Shown: piece after piece, positions 9,088 to 16,800 of the stretch | How the letters are laid out: every line of letters starts with the position of its first letter | Position numbering within the stretch: position 1 is the stretch's first letter | From: Verrucomicrobiota bacterium | Lineage (GTDB): Bacteria; Verrucomicrobiota; Kiritimatiellia; RFP12; UBA1067 | Reading direction: 5' to 3' | Assembly (NCBI GenBank): GCA_022704145.1 | Contig: JAKJGY010000029.1 | Location: forward strand, 1-33,521 | DNA: 33,521 nt | Translations under genes and position numbers: made by a program | The notes under the pieces: model-generated | The model's database searches: none | The model's input: the letters and a program-made list of their open reading frames with translations, nothing else | What the model was told of the DNA's origin: nothing

Positions 9088-9786
9088 TTAAAGCATATAC
9101 AGGATACGCCCGCACATCTGACAGGTGACGAGCCCCTGGTTGCGCCGCACCTGCTGGGCCACCGAGGGCGGCTGCTTCAGGTGGCAACCGTTGCACACCC
9201 CGTCGGCCTGCAGGTCCACGACCACCGGCCAGCGCTTCGACCGCAGCCGCTCATAATACTGAGCGAAAGGCGCGCTCACACGCTTGGCCGCCTCGACCCG
9301 CGCAGCCTCGACCTCCGCCAGCTCAGCCTGCACGGCTGCCAGCCGCACGTCAAGCTCCGTCAGGTACACGTCCATCACCGCCTGCTCGGCCTTCAGCTTC
9401 GCCTCAGCCTCCGCCACCCGATGCTTGATCGGTATCACGTCATCCAATGCCGCGATCTGCCGCGCCTCGAACGAGTCGATATCGCCCTCGATCTTCGCGA
9501 TCTCCAGGTTGAACATCTGGAACTCTTTGTTAGTCTTCAGCGAGACCTGGTTCTGCTTGAGCGACAGGATCTTCTCCTTGCGGGCCTTGACCTCCAGGTC
9601 CAGTTCGCTCACCCTCACCAAAGCGTTTTTATGTTCCGCTTTCGCACGCTCCAGAACCTCCTTGGCGCCGCTCAGGCGCTCCAGCTCCTGGGCCTTGCGT
9701 TGCGGAATATCACGGATCTCCTGTTGCAGGGAACGGATGCGACCGTCAATCTCCTGCAGCTCGAGCAAGGGTTGGACAACACTCAC
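9088..9786 (-). CDS. Coiled-coil zinc-ribbon protein (DUF164 / zf-RING_7 family)
   Basis: This 232-residue cytoplasmic protein has a long antiparallel coiled coil (about 1-175, heptad-rich in Glu, Lys, Ala and Leu) and a C-terminal C4 zinc ribbon with Cys198, Cys201, Cys222 and Cys225 (CNGC and CQMC). The family motif KTNKEFQMFNLEI around 84-96 is present. Members such as chlamydial CT398 are thought to be scaffolds in regulation or secretion, but the biochemical role is not settled. The start is GTG at 9784-9786 with a GGAAGGAAG ribosome site. A good promoter lies at 9837-9865. The RNase P RNA begins about 32 bases after the stop on the same strand. Confidence 0.93.
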   Translation of the reverse strand: MSVVQPLLELQEIDGRIRSLQQEIRDIPQRKAQELERLSGAKEVLERAKAEHKNALVRVSELDLEVKARKEKILSLKQNQVSLKTNKEFQMFNLEIAKIEGDIDSFEARQIAALDDVIPIKHRVAEAEAKLKAEQAVMDVYLTELDVRLAAVQAELAEVEAARVEAAKRVSAPFAQYYERLRSKRWPVVVDLQADGVCNGCHLKQPPSVAQQVRRNQGLVTCQMCGRILYML

Positions 9787-9836
9787 TGCGTCACTTCCTT
9801 CCAGTACGGCTGATAAAGAACGGATTTGGGTGTTAG

Positions 9837-9865
9837 ACTTTACCCAAACGGGCTGCGGCTGTCAA
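9837..9865 (-). promoter_or_regulatory. Candidate promoter for the zinc-ribbon gene (and perhaps rnpB)
   Basis: On the minus strand a perfect TTGACA (9860-9865) lies 17 bases from TAAAGT (9837-9842, four of six matches). It gives a leader of about 45 bases before the GTG start. Confidence 0.55.
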
Positions 9866-9923
9866 ATCCCGACACTCCGGGAACTGAAAAAAGTCGCGCT
9901 TCGCTCGCGAGGGATTGACAGCC
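9857..9923. repeat. Imperfect inverted repeat carrying back-to-back TTGACA boxes
   Basis: GGCTGTCAAATCCC (9857-9870) and GGGATTGACAGCC (9911-9923) are inverted copies with one extra A, separated by 40 bases. Each arm contains the -35 box of the gene it faces, so the two divergent promoters are related by symmetry. A shorter palindrome (TCGCG / CGCGA, 9891-9910 area) lies inside the loop. Confidence 0.6.
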
Positions 9924-9943
9924 CGGCACATTCGTACGACACT
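9915..9943 (+). promoter_or_regulatory. Candidate promoter for the nucleosidase operon
   Basis: A perfect TTGACA (9915-9920) is 17 bases from GACACT (9938-9943), a weak -10 with three of six matches. The start codon at 9952 is only eight bases beyond the -10 box, so the message would have almost no leader. Confidence 0.35.
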
Positions 9944-9951
9944 CTCCCGCT

Positions 9952-10677
9952 ATGAAGCAGCCGATCGCCCTCGTCGCCGCCATGCGCGAAGAACTCGACG
10001 CCCTTCTGGCGTGCTACCCCGCGCACGAGGCCCGCCTCCATTTCAATACGCCCCTGTATCACGCGCGTGACGGCGGCCAGGAAATCGTCATCGCCCAGTC
10101 GGGCGTCGGCAAGGCCAACGCCGCCAGCACGCTCACCCTCCTGCTCTCCGACTTCAGCCCCGGCTGTGTCGTCAACACCGGCTGCGCCGGAGGCCTGCAG
10201 CGCGAACAGCGCATTCGCGACCTCGTGGTGCCCGAGGAGATCGTCTACACCGATGTCGATGTCACCCCGCTGGGCTTCGCCTATGGCCAGATGCTCGGCA
10301 GCCCGGCGCGCTTCCGCGCCTCGCCCGTGCTGCTCGACCTGTTCCGCGACCTCGCCGCCTCCGCCGTCCCTGCGCCGGTCTGCCACCACGGCGTGCTCGG
10401 CTCGGCCGACTCCTTCATCCATAGCGAGGAGCAGCTCGCTCAGATCCGCCGCCGCTTCGGCGACACCATCGCCTGCGTCGATATGGAGGGCGGCGCCATC
10501 GCCCAGATCTGCACCCGGTTTGACGTCCCCTTCCTCGTGCTGCGCGCGCTCAGCGACGTCCCCCTGCACGGCGACAACGCGCGCGATTTCAAGACATTCC
10601 TCAATCAGGCTGCGTCCGACTCGGCCCGGCTGTGCCAGAGCCTCGTCCGCCGCCTTTCGGCCTTGGAGACCCTATGA
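9952..10677 (+). CDS. mtnN: 5'-methylthioadenosine/S-adenosylhomocysteine nucleosidase family protein
   Basis: The enzyme cleaves MTA and SAH to adenine and a thio-sugar, clearing by-products of methylation and polyamine synthesis in the cytoplasm. The 241-residue protein has the PNP/UDP phosphorylase fold. It begins with ALVAAMREEL, where Glu14 fits the catalytic Glu12 of E. coli MTAN. It continues with SGVGKANAA, NTGCAGGL, the ribose-binding CVDMEGGAIAQ (Met178, Glu179) and RALSDV with the catalytic Asp202. Related members that act on futalosine share these motifs, so menaquinone synthesis is an alternative role. No SD is seen; the promoter sits directly before the ATG. The stop overlaps the next start as ATGA, so this heads a four-gene coupled cluster. 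Confidence 0.88.
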   Translation: MKQPIALVAAMREELDALLACYPAHEARLHFNTPLYHARDGGQEIVIAQSGVGKANAASTLTLLLSDFSPGCVVNTGCAGGLQREQRIRDLVVPEEIVYTDVDVTPLGFAYGQMLGSPARFRASPVLLDLFRDLAASAVPAPVCHHGVLGSADSFIHSEEQLAQIRRRFGDTIACVDMEGGAIAQICTRFDVPFLVLRALSDVPLHGDNARDFKTFLNQAASDSARLCQSLVRRLSALETL

Positions 10678-11531
10678 ACGACACGCCCCCCGCCGCCGCC
10701 CCGCGCGGACTGCTCTGCGACATGGACGGCGTCATCTACCACGGCTCGCGCATCCTGCCGGGAACCCTCGAGCTGATCGACTGGCTGCGCCAGACCCGCA
10801 CCCCCTTCCTGTTCCTCACCAACAGCAGCGAGCGTTCGCCGCGCGAGCTGAGCGAGAAGCTCCACCGCCTCGGCGTCGACATCGAGGAGGGCCACTTCTA
10901 CACCAGCGCCATGGCCACCGCCGCCTTCCTCTCCTCTCAGACCCCCGGCGGCAGCGCCTACGTGCTCGGCCAGCCCGGCCTCATCAACGCGCTCTACGAG
11001 GCCGGCTTCTCGACCAACGACGTCAATCCGGACTACGTGGTCGTGGGCGAAACGCCGATGTACACCTACGAGACCATCAAGAAGGCCGTCAGCCTCGTGC
11101 TCAAGGGCGCCCGGCTGATCGGCACCAACCCGGACCTCACCGGCCCCGCCGAACACGGCATCATCCCGGCCTGCGGCGCGCTCGTCGCGCCGATCGAGCT
11201 GGCCACCGGGGTCAAGGCCTACTTCGTGGGCAAGCCCAACCCGCTGATGATGCGCACGGGCCTCAGCCTGCTGGGGTGCCCGCGCGAGGCCGCCCTGATC
11301 GTGGGCGACCGCATGGACACCGACATCATCTCAGGCATCGAGGCCGGCATCGAGACCGTCCTCGTCCTCTCGGGAGTCACGCGCCGCGAGGACCTCGCGC
11401 GCTTCGGCTACGGCCCGGGCCATATCCTGGACCATGTCGGTCAGCTCCCGGCGCTTATGGGGCAGGCCTTACCCGCCCGGGCGTGCGCCTCAGGCGCACC
11501 TGCCGCTAAGGGAGAAGAGGCGACATGGTAA
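10674..11531 (+). CDS. NagD-like HAD-IIA family phosphatase
   Basis: This 285-residue cytoplasmic hydrolase belongs to the HAD superfamily with a C2-type cap. Motif I is CDMDGVIYHG (nucleophile Asp16, acid/base Asp18), motif II FLTNSS (Thr49), motif III Lys187 in FVGKPNP, and motif IV GDRMDTD (Asp212, Asp217). All catalytic residues are present. Family members dephosphorylate nucleotides, sugar phosphates or phosphoglycolate, so the substrate is not determined. The start overlaps the nucleosidase stop (ATGA) and the end overlaps the next gene by seven bases (ATGGTAA). The last 25 residues are Ala/Gly-rich and lie outside the HAD fold. The link to glycosyltransferases suggests a sugar-phosphate substrate, but that is inference. 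Confidence 0.92.
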   Translation: MNDTPPAAAPRGLLCDMDGVIYHGSRILPGTLELIDWLRQTRTPFLFLTNSSERSPRELSEKLHRLGVDIEEGHFYTSAMATAAFLSSQTPGGSAYVLGQPGLINALYEAGFSTNDVNPDYVVVGETPMYTYETIKKAVSLVLKGARLIGTNPDLTGPAEHGIIPACGALVAPIELATGVKAYFVGKPNPLMMRTGLSLLGCPREAALIVGDRMDTDIISGIEAGIETVLVLSGVTRREDLARFGYGPGHILDHVGQLPALMGQALPARACASGAPAAKGEEATW

Positions 11532-12544
11532 GCTTCGTGATTCCGACCCTGAACTCGGCGCGCACGCTGGAGGCGTGCCTCGCGGCGATCCTGTCGCAGC
11601 GTGTGCCACGCTCGGCCTACGAGATCGTCTTGGCCGATGCCGGCTCCGAGGACGCCACCCTGGAGATCGCGCGGCGTCTCGGCGTGGACCGGATCGTCGA
11701 CAACCCCCTGAAGACCGGCGAGGCGGGCAAGACCGCCGGCATCCGGGCGTCGCACGGGGATCTCATCGCGCTGGTCGACAGCGACAACGTGCTGCCGGAC
11801 GAGCGCTGGCTGGAACGCATGGTCGCGCCGTTCGAGGAGCCGGACATCGTGGCGGCCGAACCGCTCGCCTACACGTCGCGCCCCGGGGATCCGGCCCTGA
11901 CCCGCTATTTCGCCCTGCTGGGCATGAACGACCCGCTCTGCCTGTACACGGGCAATTACGACCGGCTCTGCGCCATCACCGGCCGCTGGACCGGTCTTGA
12001 CGTCAGCCAGGAGGAGCGTGCGGACTATCTGAAGCTGACGCTCAGCGAGGAGGCGCTGCCGACCATCGGCGCGAACGGCTTCGTGTTCCGCCGCTCCCTG
12101 CTGCAGCACGTGACCTGGGAGCCCTATTTCTTCGACATCGACGTGGTCCATCAGGCCGTCCGCGCCGGTTTCCGCCAGGTGGCGAAAGTCAGGACGGGGA
12201 TCGTCCATCTGTTCTGCGCGCGGCTGGGCGAGTTCGCACGCAAGCAGCGCCGCCGCATCCGCGATTTCCTGTTCTATTCTCAGGCGCGCCACCGCACCTA
12301 TCCGTGGGACCGCCAACGGCGTTCCGGCATTGTCTGGTTCGCGCTGGCGTGCGTGCTCGTGCTGCCGCTGGCGGCGCAGGCCGCGCGCGGATACCGGCGG
12401 CGCCCGGACCGCGCCTGGCTGTATCACATCCCCGTCTGCTGGATCACGCTCTGGGTCTACGGTGTCGGCGTGCTGCGACGGGCCCTCGGCTTCCGGCAAG
12501 CCCCTGAGCGCCGTTCAGACTGGCAGCGGGGGGCCGGGGCGTGA
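11525..12544 (+). CDS. Family 2 glycosyltransferase with C-terminal membrane segments
   Basis: This 339-residue protein begins directly with the GT-A fold: VSFVIPTLNSARTLEACL, then the LADAGSEDAT nucleotide loop (about 37-45) and the DSD metal motif at 85-87 (ALVDSDNVLPD). An acceptor region with FFDIDVVHQAV lies near 200. Two hydrophobic segments at roughly 268-288 and 300-322 anchor it in the inner membrane with the active site in the cytoplasm. It probably adds a sugar to a lipid-linked or surface glycan; donor and acceptor are unknown. The ribosome site GGGAGAAGAGG precedes the ATG inside the end of the HAD gene. The stop is embedded in the next GTG start (GTGA). Confidence 0.92.
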   Translation: MVSFVIPTLNSARTLEACLAAILSQRVPRSAYEIVLADAGSEDATLEIARRLGVDRIVDNPLKTGEAGKTAGIRASHGDLIALVDSDNVLPDERWLERMVAPFEEPDIVAAEPLAYTSRPGDPALTRYFALLGMNDPLCLYTGNYDRLCAITGRWTGLDVSQEERADYLKLTLSEEALPTIGANGFVFRRSLLQHVTWEPYFFDIDVVHQAVRAGFRQVAKVRTGIVHLFCARLGEFARKQRRRIRDFLFYSQARHRTYPWDRQRRSGIVWFALACVLVLPLAAQAARGYRRRPDRAWLYHIPVCWITLWVYGVGVLRRALGFRQAPERRSDWQRGAGA

Positions 12545-13767
12545 AGGTCGCCTGGATACTCAACGGCTGCGGCCTCGAGTCCGGCTCGATCACCGGTTCG
12601 CCGATCCGCTTCCAGGCGGTCTCTTCGCGCTGGGCGCAGACGGTTCCGGGGCTTGAGCAGGTGCTGGTGACCACCCCGGGCGGCGAGGCGATGCTGCGCA
12701 AGATGGGGTGCGCGCTCGGCACGGTCCGGCTGCCCGCCTCGCTGCTGCTGCGGCGCGAGCCGTTCAAGGCCTTCCGGCTCTGGTCGTACGCCGTGACCGC
12801 TCTGGCCGCTTTCGTGCGCCGTCTGCCGCAGGCCGAGCTGGCGGTGACGGTCAGCGACTACTTCTGCGACATCGTCCCGGCCCTGCTGATGAAACGGCGC
12901 CAGCCGGGCCTCAGGTGGATCGCGTGGATCCACCACCGGGAGCGGGCGCCAGGCGAGCGCCCCGGCAACCGGCTGGTGAACGAGGTCACCTGGCGGATGC
13001 AGGCCTGGAGCTTCCGGCAGATCGCCCGGCACGCGGACCAGGCCTGGGTCCTGGAGACCGACGCGGGCGAGGAGATCGCCGCGCTGCTCAGAGCCGAGGG
13101 GATGCCCGAAAGCCGCATCCGCAGAATGCGTAACGGCATCGATCTCGCGGCGTTGCGCGCCGTCAGACAGCCGCCGCACCGGGTCGATGCGGTGATGATC
13201 GGCGTCCGCCCGAACAAGGGCGCGTTCGATATCGTGCCGGTCTGGAAGGCGCTGCAGAAGCTCCGGCCGGGCACGACGCTGCGGCTGATGGGCGGCCTCG
13301 CGGGCGAGGGCCCGGTGCTCGAGCAGATCGCCCGCGAGGGACTGTCGCCCCTCATCGAGGTCTACCGGCCGGAGGGCGGCTGGCTGCCTCCCGAGGCCTT
13401 CTTCGCCAAGGTGCGCGAGGCCCGTGTGCTGTTCGCCCCCAGCCATGAGGAGGGCTGGGGGATCGCCCTCTGCGAGGCGATGGCCTGCGGACTTCCGGTG
13501 GCCGCCTATGACCTGGCCGTCTACCGCCGCATCTACGGGGATGCCCTGGCGACCGTTCCGGAGAATGACCACCAGGCCTTTGCCGTCACGCTCGCCCGCC
13601 TGCTGGACGACCCCTCCAGCCGGGAGCCCCTGCTCCGCCGGGGCGCCGAATGCGCCGCGCGCAACGACTGGGCTGCGGTCGCCGCGGAAGACTGGGGCGC
13701 CGCCGTCCAGGCTTCCGCCGCATCGCTTTCTCCGACATCCGGGGCCCATACTGGACCTCATCGGTAG
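12541..13767 (+). CDS. Family 4-type glycosyltransferase (Glycos_transf_1 domain)
   Basis: This 408-residue protein has the GT-B fold. The N-terminal acceptor domain runs to about 200 and ends at RMRNGIDL. The donor domain follows, with GVRPNKGAFDIVPVW, LRLMGG and the E-x7-E motif in SHEEGWGIALCEAMACG (Glu304, Glu312), then LPVAAYD. These are the nucleotide-sugar-binding features of retaining GT4 enzymes. It has no membrane segment and likely works at the cytoplasmic face beside the GT2 partner. The start is GTG at 12541, overlapping the GT2 stop by four bases. The last 20 residues (Ser/Ala/Pro-rich) are outside the fold. Product glycan is unknown; a small cell-surface or protein glycosylation module is possible. 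Confidence 0.92.
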   Translation: MKVAWILNGCGLESGSITGSPIRFQAVSSRWAQTVPGLEQVLVTTPGGEAMLRKMGCALGTVRLPASLLLRREPFKAFRLWSYAVTALAAFVRRLPQAELAVTVSDYFCDIVPALLMKRRQPGLRWIAWIHHRERAPGERPGNRLVNEVTWRMQAWSFRQIARHADQAWVLETDAGEEIAALLRAEGMPESRIRRMRNGIDLAALRAVRQPPHRVDAVMIGVRPNKGAFDIVPVWKALQKLRPGTTLRLMGGLAGEGPVLEQIAREGLSPLIEVYRPEGGWLPPEAFFAKVREARVLFAPSHEEGWGIALCEAMACGLPVAAYDLAVYRRIYGDALATVPENDHQAFAVTLARLLDDPSSREPLLRRGAECAARNDWAAVAAEDWGAAVQASAASLSPTSGAHTGPHR

Positions 13768-13853
13768 AAGAACGGCATGGACATCACAGATTCAATCTGG
13801 TATTTGTAAACCACGGTTGGAATATTACAAAGCAGTAGCAAGGAGATTGGTGT

Positions 13854-16800
13854 ATGATACGCCTTAAGGTCTGTTTGCGTGTTTGGGCCGCTGTTTCAGT
13901 CGTCCCCCTCTTCTCCGCCCTCGCGGCGGTTCGAGTGAAAGCCAATAACACGACGGCGATGAACGTCGGGAGCAGTTGGGTCGGCAGTGCGGTACCCAAC
14001 CAGTACGACATGGCGCAATGGGACAGCACGGTGACGGGGGCCAACACCGTCAGCCTGGGCGCGAACATGAGCCTGCGCGGGCTCACGGTCGCAAACCCCG
14101 GCGGCAACGTCGAGATCGGCGGCGCGAACACGCTGACGCTAGGCGGCGAGGGCCTCATCATGCGGCCCGTGGCCGTGACGGCGGACCTGACCCTCACCTG
14201 CTCGAATCTCACCCTGCTGCTCTACGCCGGACAGATCTGGGACATCGCGAGCGGCCGCGCCGTTACCGTCAACGCTTCTGCCTTCACCCGCACGAGCGGC
14301 TCGTCGATCGGTTTCCTCGGCACCGTTTCCGGAACGGCGTTCTCGAATGACGCCACCGGTATCATGGGCACGTGGGCGCGCACCGGAACCGGCACCTCGA
14401 CGCGTTACGCCACCGCGAGCGGCGGCGCCGTCGTGCCGTACACCGCCGGAACGCCCGCCGCCATACCCACCGACGTGGCCGACACGACCGGAGCCGTGAA
14501 CTACGACCTCGCAGGGGTCGGCGCGTTCGGCGCGGGCACCTCGTTCCACACGCTGCGCTACACCGGCGCGGGCGGGACGGTCTCGGGCGGCTTCAGCGCG
14601 AACGGCCTCATGAACGCGGGCTCCGGAACACTGACGATCAGCGGCACGACCACGATCGGGGCGAGCAAGGAACTCGTGCTGGCGACCCCCGACGCCACGC
14701 GCAAAATCGCCTTCTCCGGCGTGATCTCCGACAATCCCGAAGGTGCGTCAGGCATCACCGTCGCGGGCGGCGGACAGGTCGACCTCTTCTCCGACAGCAC
14801 CTATAGCGGACGGACTGTGATCGGCGCGGGGCGGGTCTACATGAACAAGCCCAACGCCCTAGGCTCGACCAGCGGCAACACGGTGATCCACGTGATCGGC
14901 TCCTCCGTGACCGGCGGTATCCTGCACGTGGCGGGCAACATCACCGTGGCGGAGCCCCTCACCTTCGTGGGCCCCGGCGACGGCTCCCCGTGGAACTCGG
15001 CCTTGTATTCAAACGCGGGAACGAATTCGATGACGGGCGCGATCACCCTCGAGACCGCCGGCTGCCGTCTGGCGGCAGGCGGCAACGGCACCGGGCTGAA
15101 CCTCTACGGCCCGATCACGCGCACCTCGTCGGCCAACACGCTGATCCTGGGCGCGGGCGGCGCGGGCGGCGTGGTGAACGTCTACGGGCCGATCAACAAC
15201 AACGGCGGGGCACTGACCACGCACAACGGCCCGGGCCTGGTCAGGCTGTTCTCGCAGACCAACAACGTCGGCACCCTGAACGTGCAGACCTACCACACCG
15301 TGCAGCTCCAAGTCTCCCAGCCGTTCATCACCAGTTGCGCGCTGCAGGTGGGCGGCGGTAACACCACATCGGGCGATCAGGCGCGCGGCATTTTCGACAT
15401 GAACGGGTTCAGTGCGATCTTCAACGATTTCCGCGGCGAAGGCGCCCCGGCCGAGCCCCCGACGCTGCGCGTGGTCACCAACTCGTCGCCGAGCCTGAGC
15501 GTGTTCACGATCGGCAACTCCGGCGGCGGCGGCACCTACAACGGCCACATCGACGGCAACCTCGCCTTGGTTAAGAATGGCACGGGCACCTCGACCCTCT
15601 GCGGGCCGAACCGCTATACGGCCGGCACGACGGTCAACGGCGGCGTCCTTGTGCTGAGCAACGCGGTCAACCACGGCGCTCTGGCGGTCAACGGCGGCAC
15701 CTTCCGCTTCCCGCCCGCGCTGACCGTCAACGGCACGCTTTCCGGCACGGGCGGCACGATCGACACGCTCGCGGCAGGCAATCCGCTCACTGTCAGCCAG
15801 GCGACGAATAGCACGTTCGCCGGCGCGATCACCGGGGCGGGCTCGCTGATCAAGGGCGGCGCCGGCACGCTGACGCTGTCGGGCGCGAACACCTACAGCG
15901 GCGGGTCAACGGTCAACGACGGGCTGCTGGTCTTCGGCAGGCTTTCCGCCAAGCCGGCCTCCGGCAGCGTGACGGTTGCGGCCAGCGCGGGCCTCGGACT
16001 CGGCGTCGGCACCAACACCTCCACCTACTTCAGCACGGCGGATGTCGACAGCCTGTGGGCGGGCACGCTGGCCGGTGTCACGCTGAACGCGTCCTCGTCG
16101 GTCGGCATCGACACCTCGGCAGGCGACTTCACCTACGCGACCAGCCAGAGCGGCGTACGCGGCCTGATCAAGTCCGGAAACAACACGCTGACACTTTCCG
16201 GCGTCAACACCTACGAAGGCGGCACCGTGGTGCGCCAGGGCGTGCTGTCCATCGCCTCCACCTCCGCGCTGCCCGGCTGGGACACAGCAGGCGCCTTCAG
16301 CGTCTGGCGCGACTCCGCCCTCGCCGTCCAGAACGCGATCTCCGATTCGGACATCGCCACTGTTCTCGCGACGGAGAACTTCCTGGACGGCGCCTGTATC
16401 GGTTTCGATACGGTCGGCAGCAACCGTACCTATGCGGAGGCGATCGCCAACACAGCGAACGGCGCGCTGGGCGTGTATAAGCTCGGCACGAACACGCTCA
16501 CGCTGACCGCCGCCAGCACTTACGACGGCAATACCGTCGTGAACGGCGGCATTCTGGTCGTGAAGAACAGTGGCGCGCTCGGCTCAACCAACGGCTACAC
16601 GCTGGTCAACCGCGTTGGCGGTAACCTGCCGTACTACACCGACTCCACCGGGCAGGTGCAGTTGGACGGCAGCGCAGGCGCCCTGACGCTCGACGAGAAC
16701 TTCATCCTGAACGGCGCCGAGCAGTACGGGTATTCGGGAGCGCTGCGCGGCCTATCCGGCAACATTACCCTAAACGGCTGGATCAAGGTGGGTGCGGGAG

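Noticed and set aside
10067..11509. 480-codon plus-strand frame overlapping the nucleosidase and HAD genes
   Set aside because: It runs out of frame across two well-supported genes and is Arg/Pro/Ser-rich without motifs.
12457..13761. Long open frame on the minus strand opposite the GT4 gene (434 codons)
   Set aside because: It is an antisense shadow of a clear glycosyltransferase with a low-complexity Arg/Gly/Asp-rich product.
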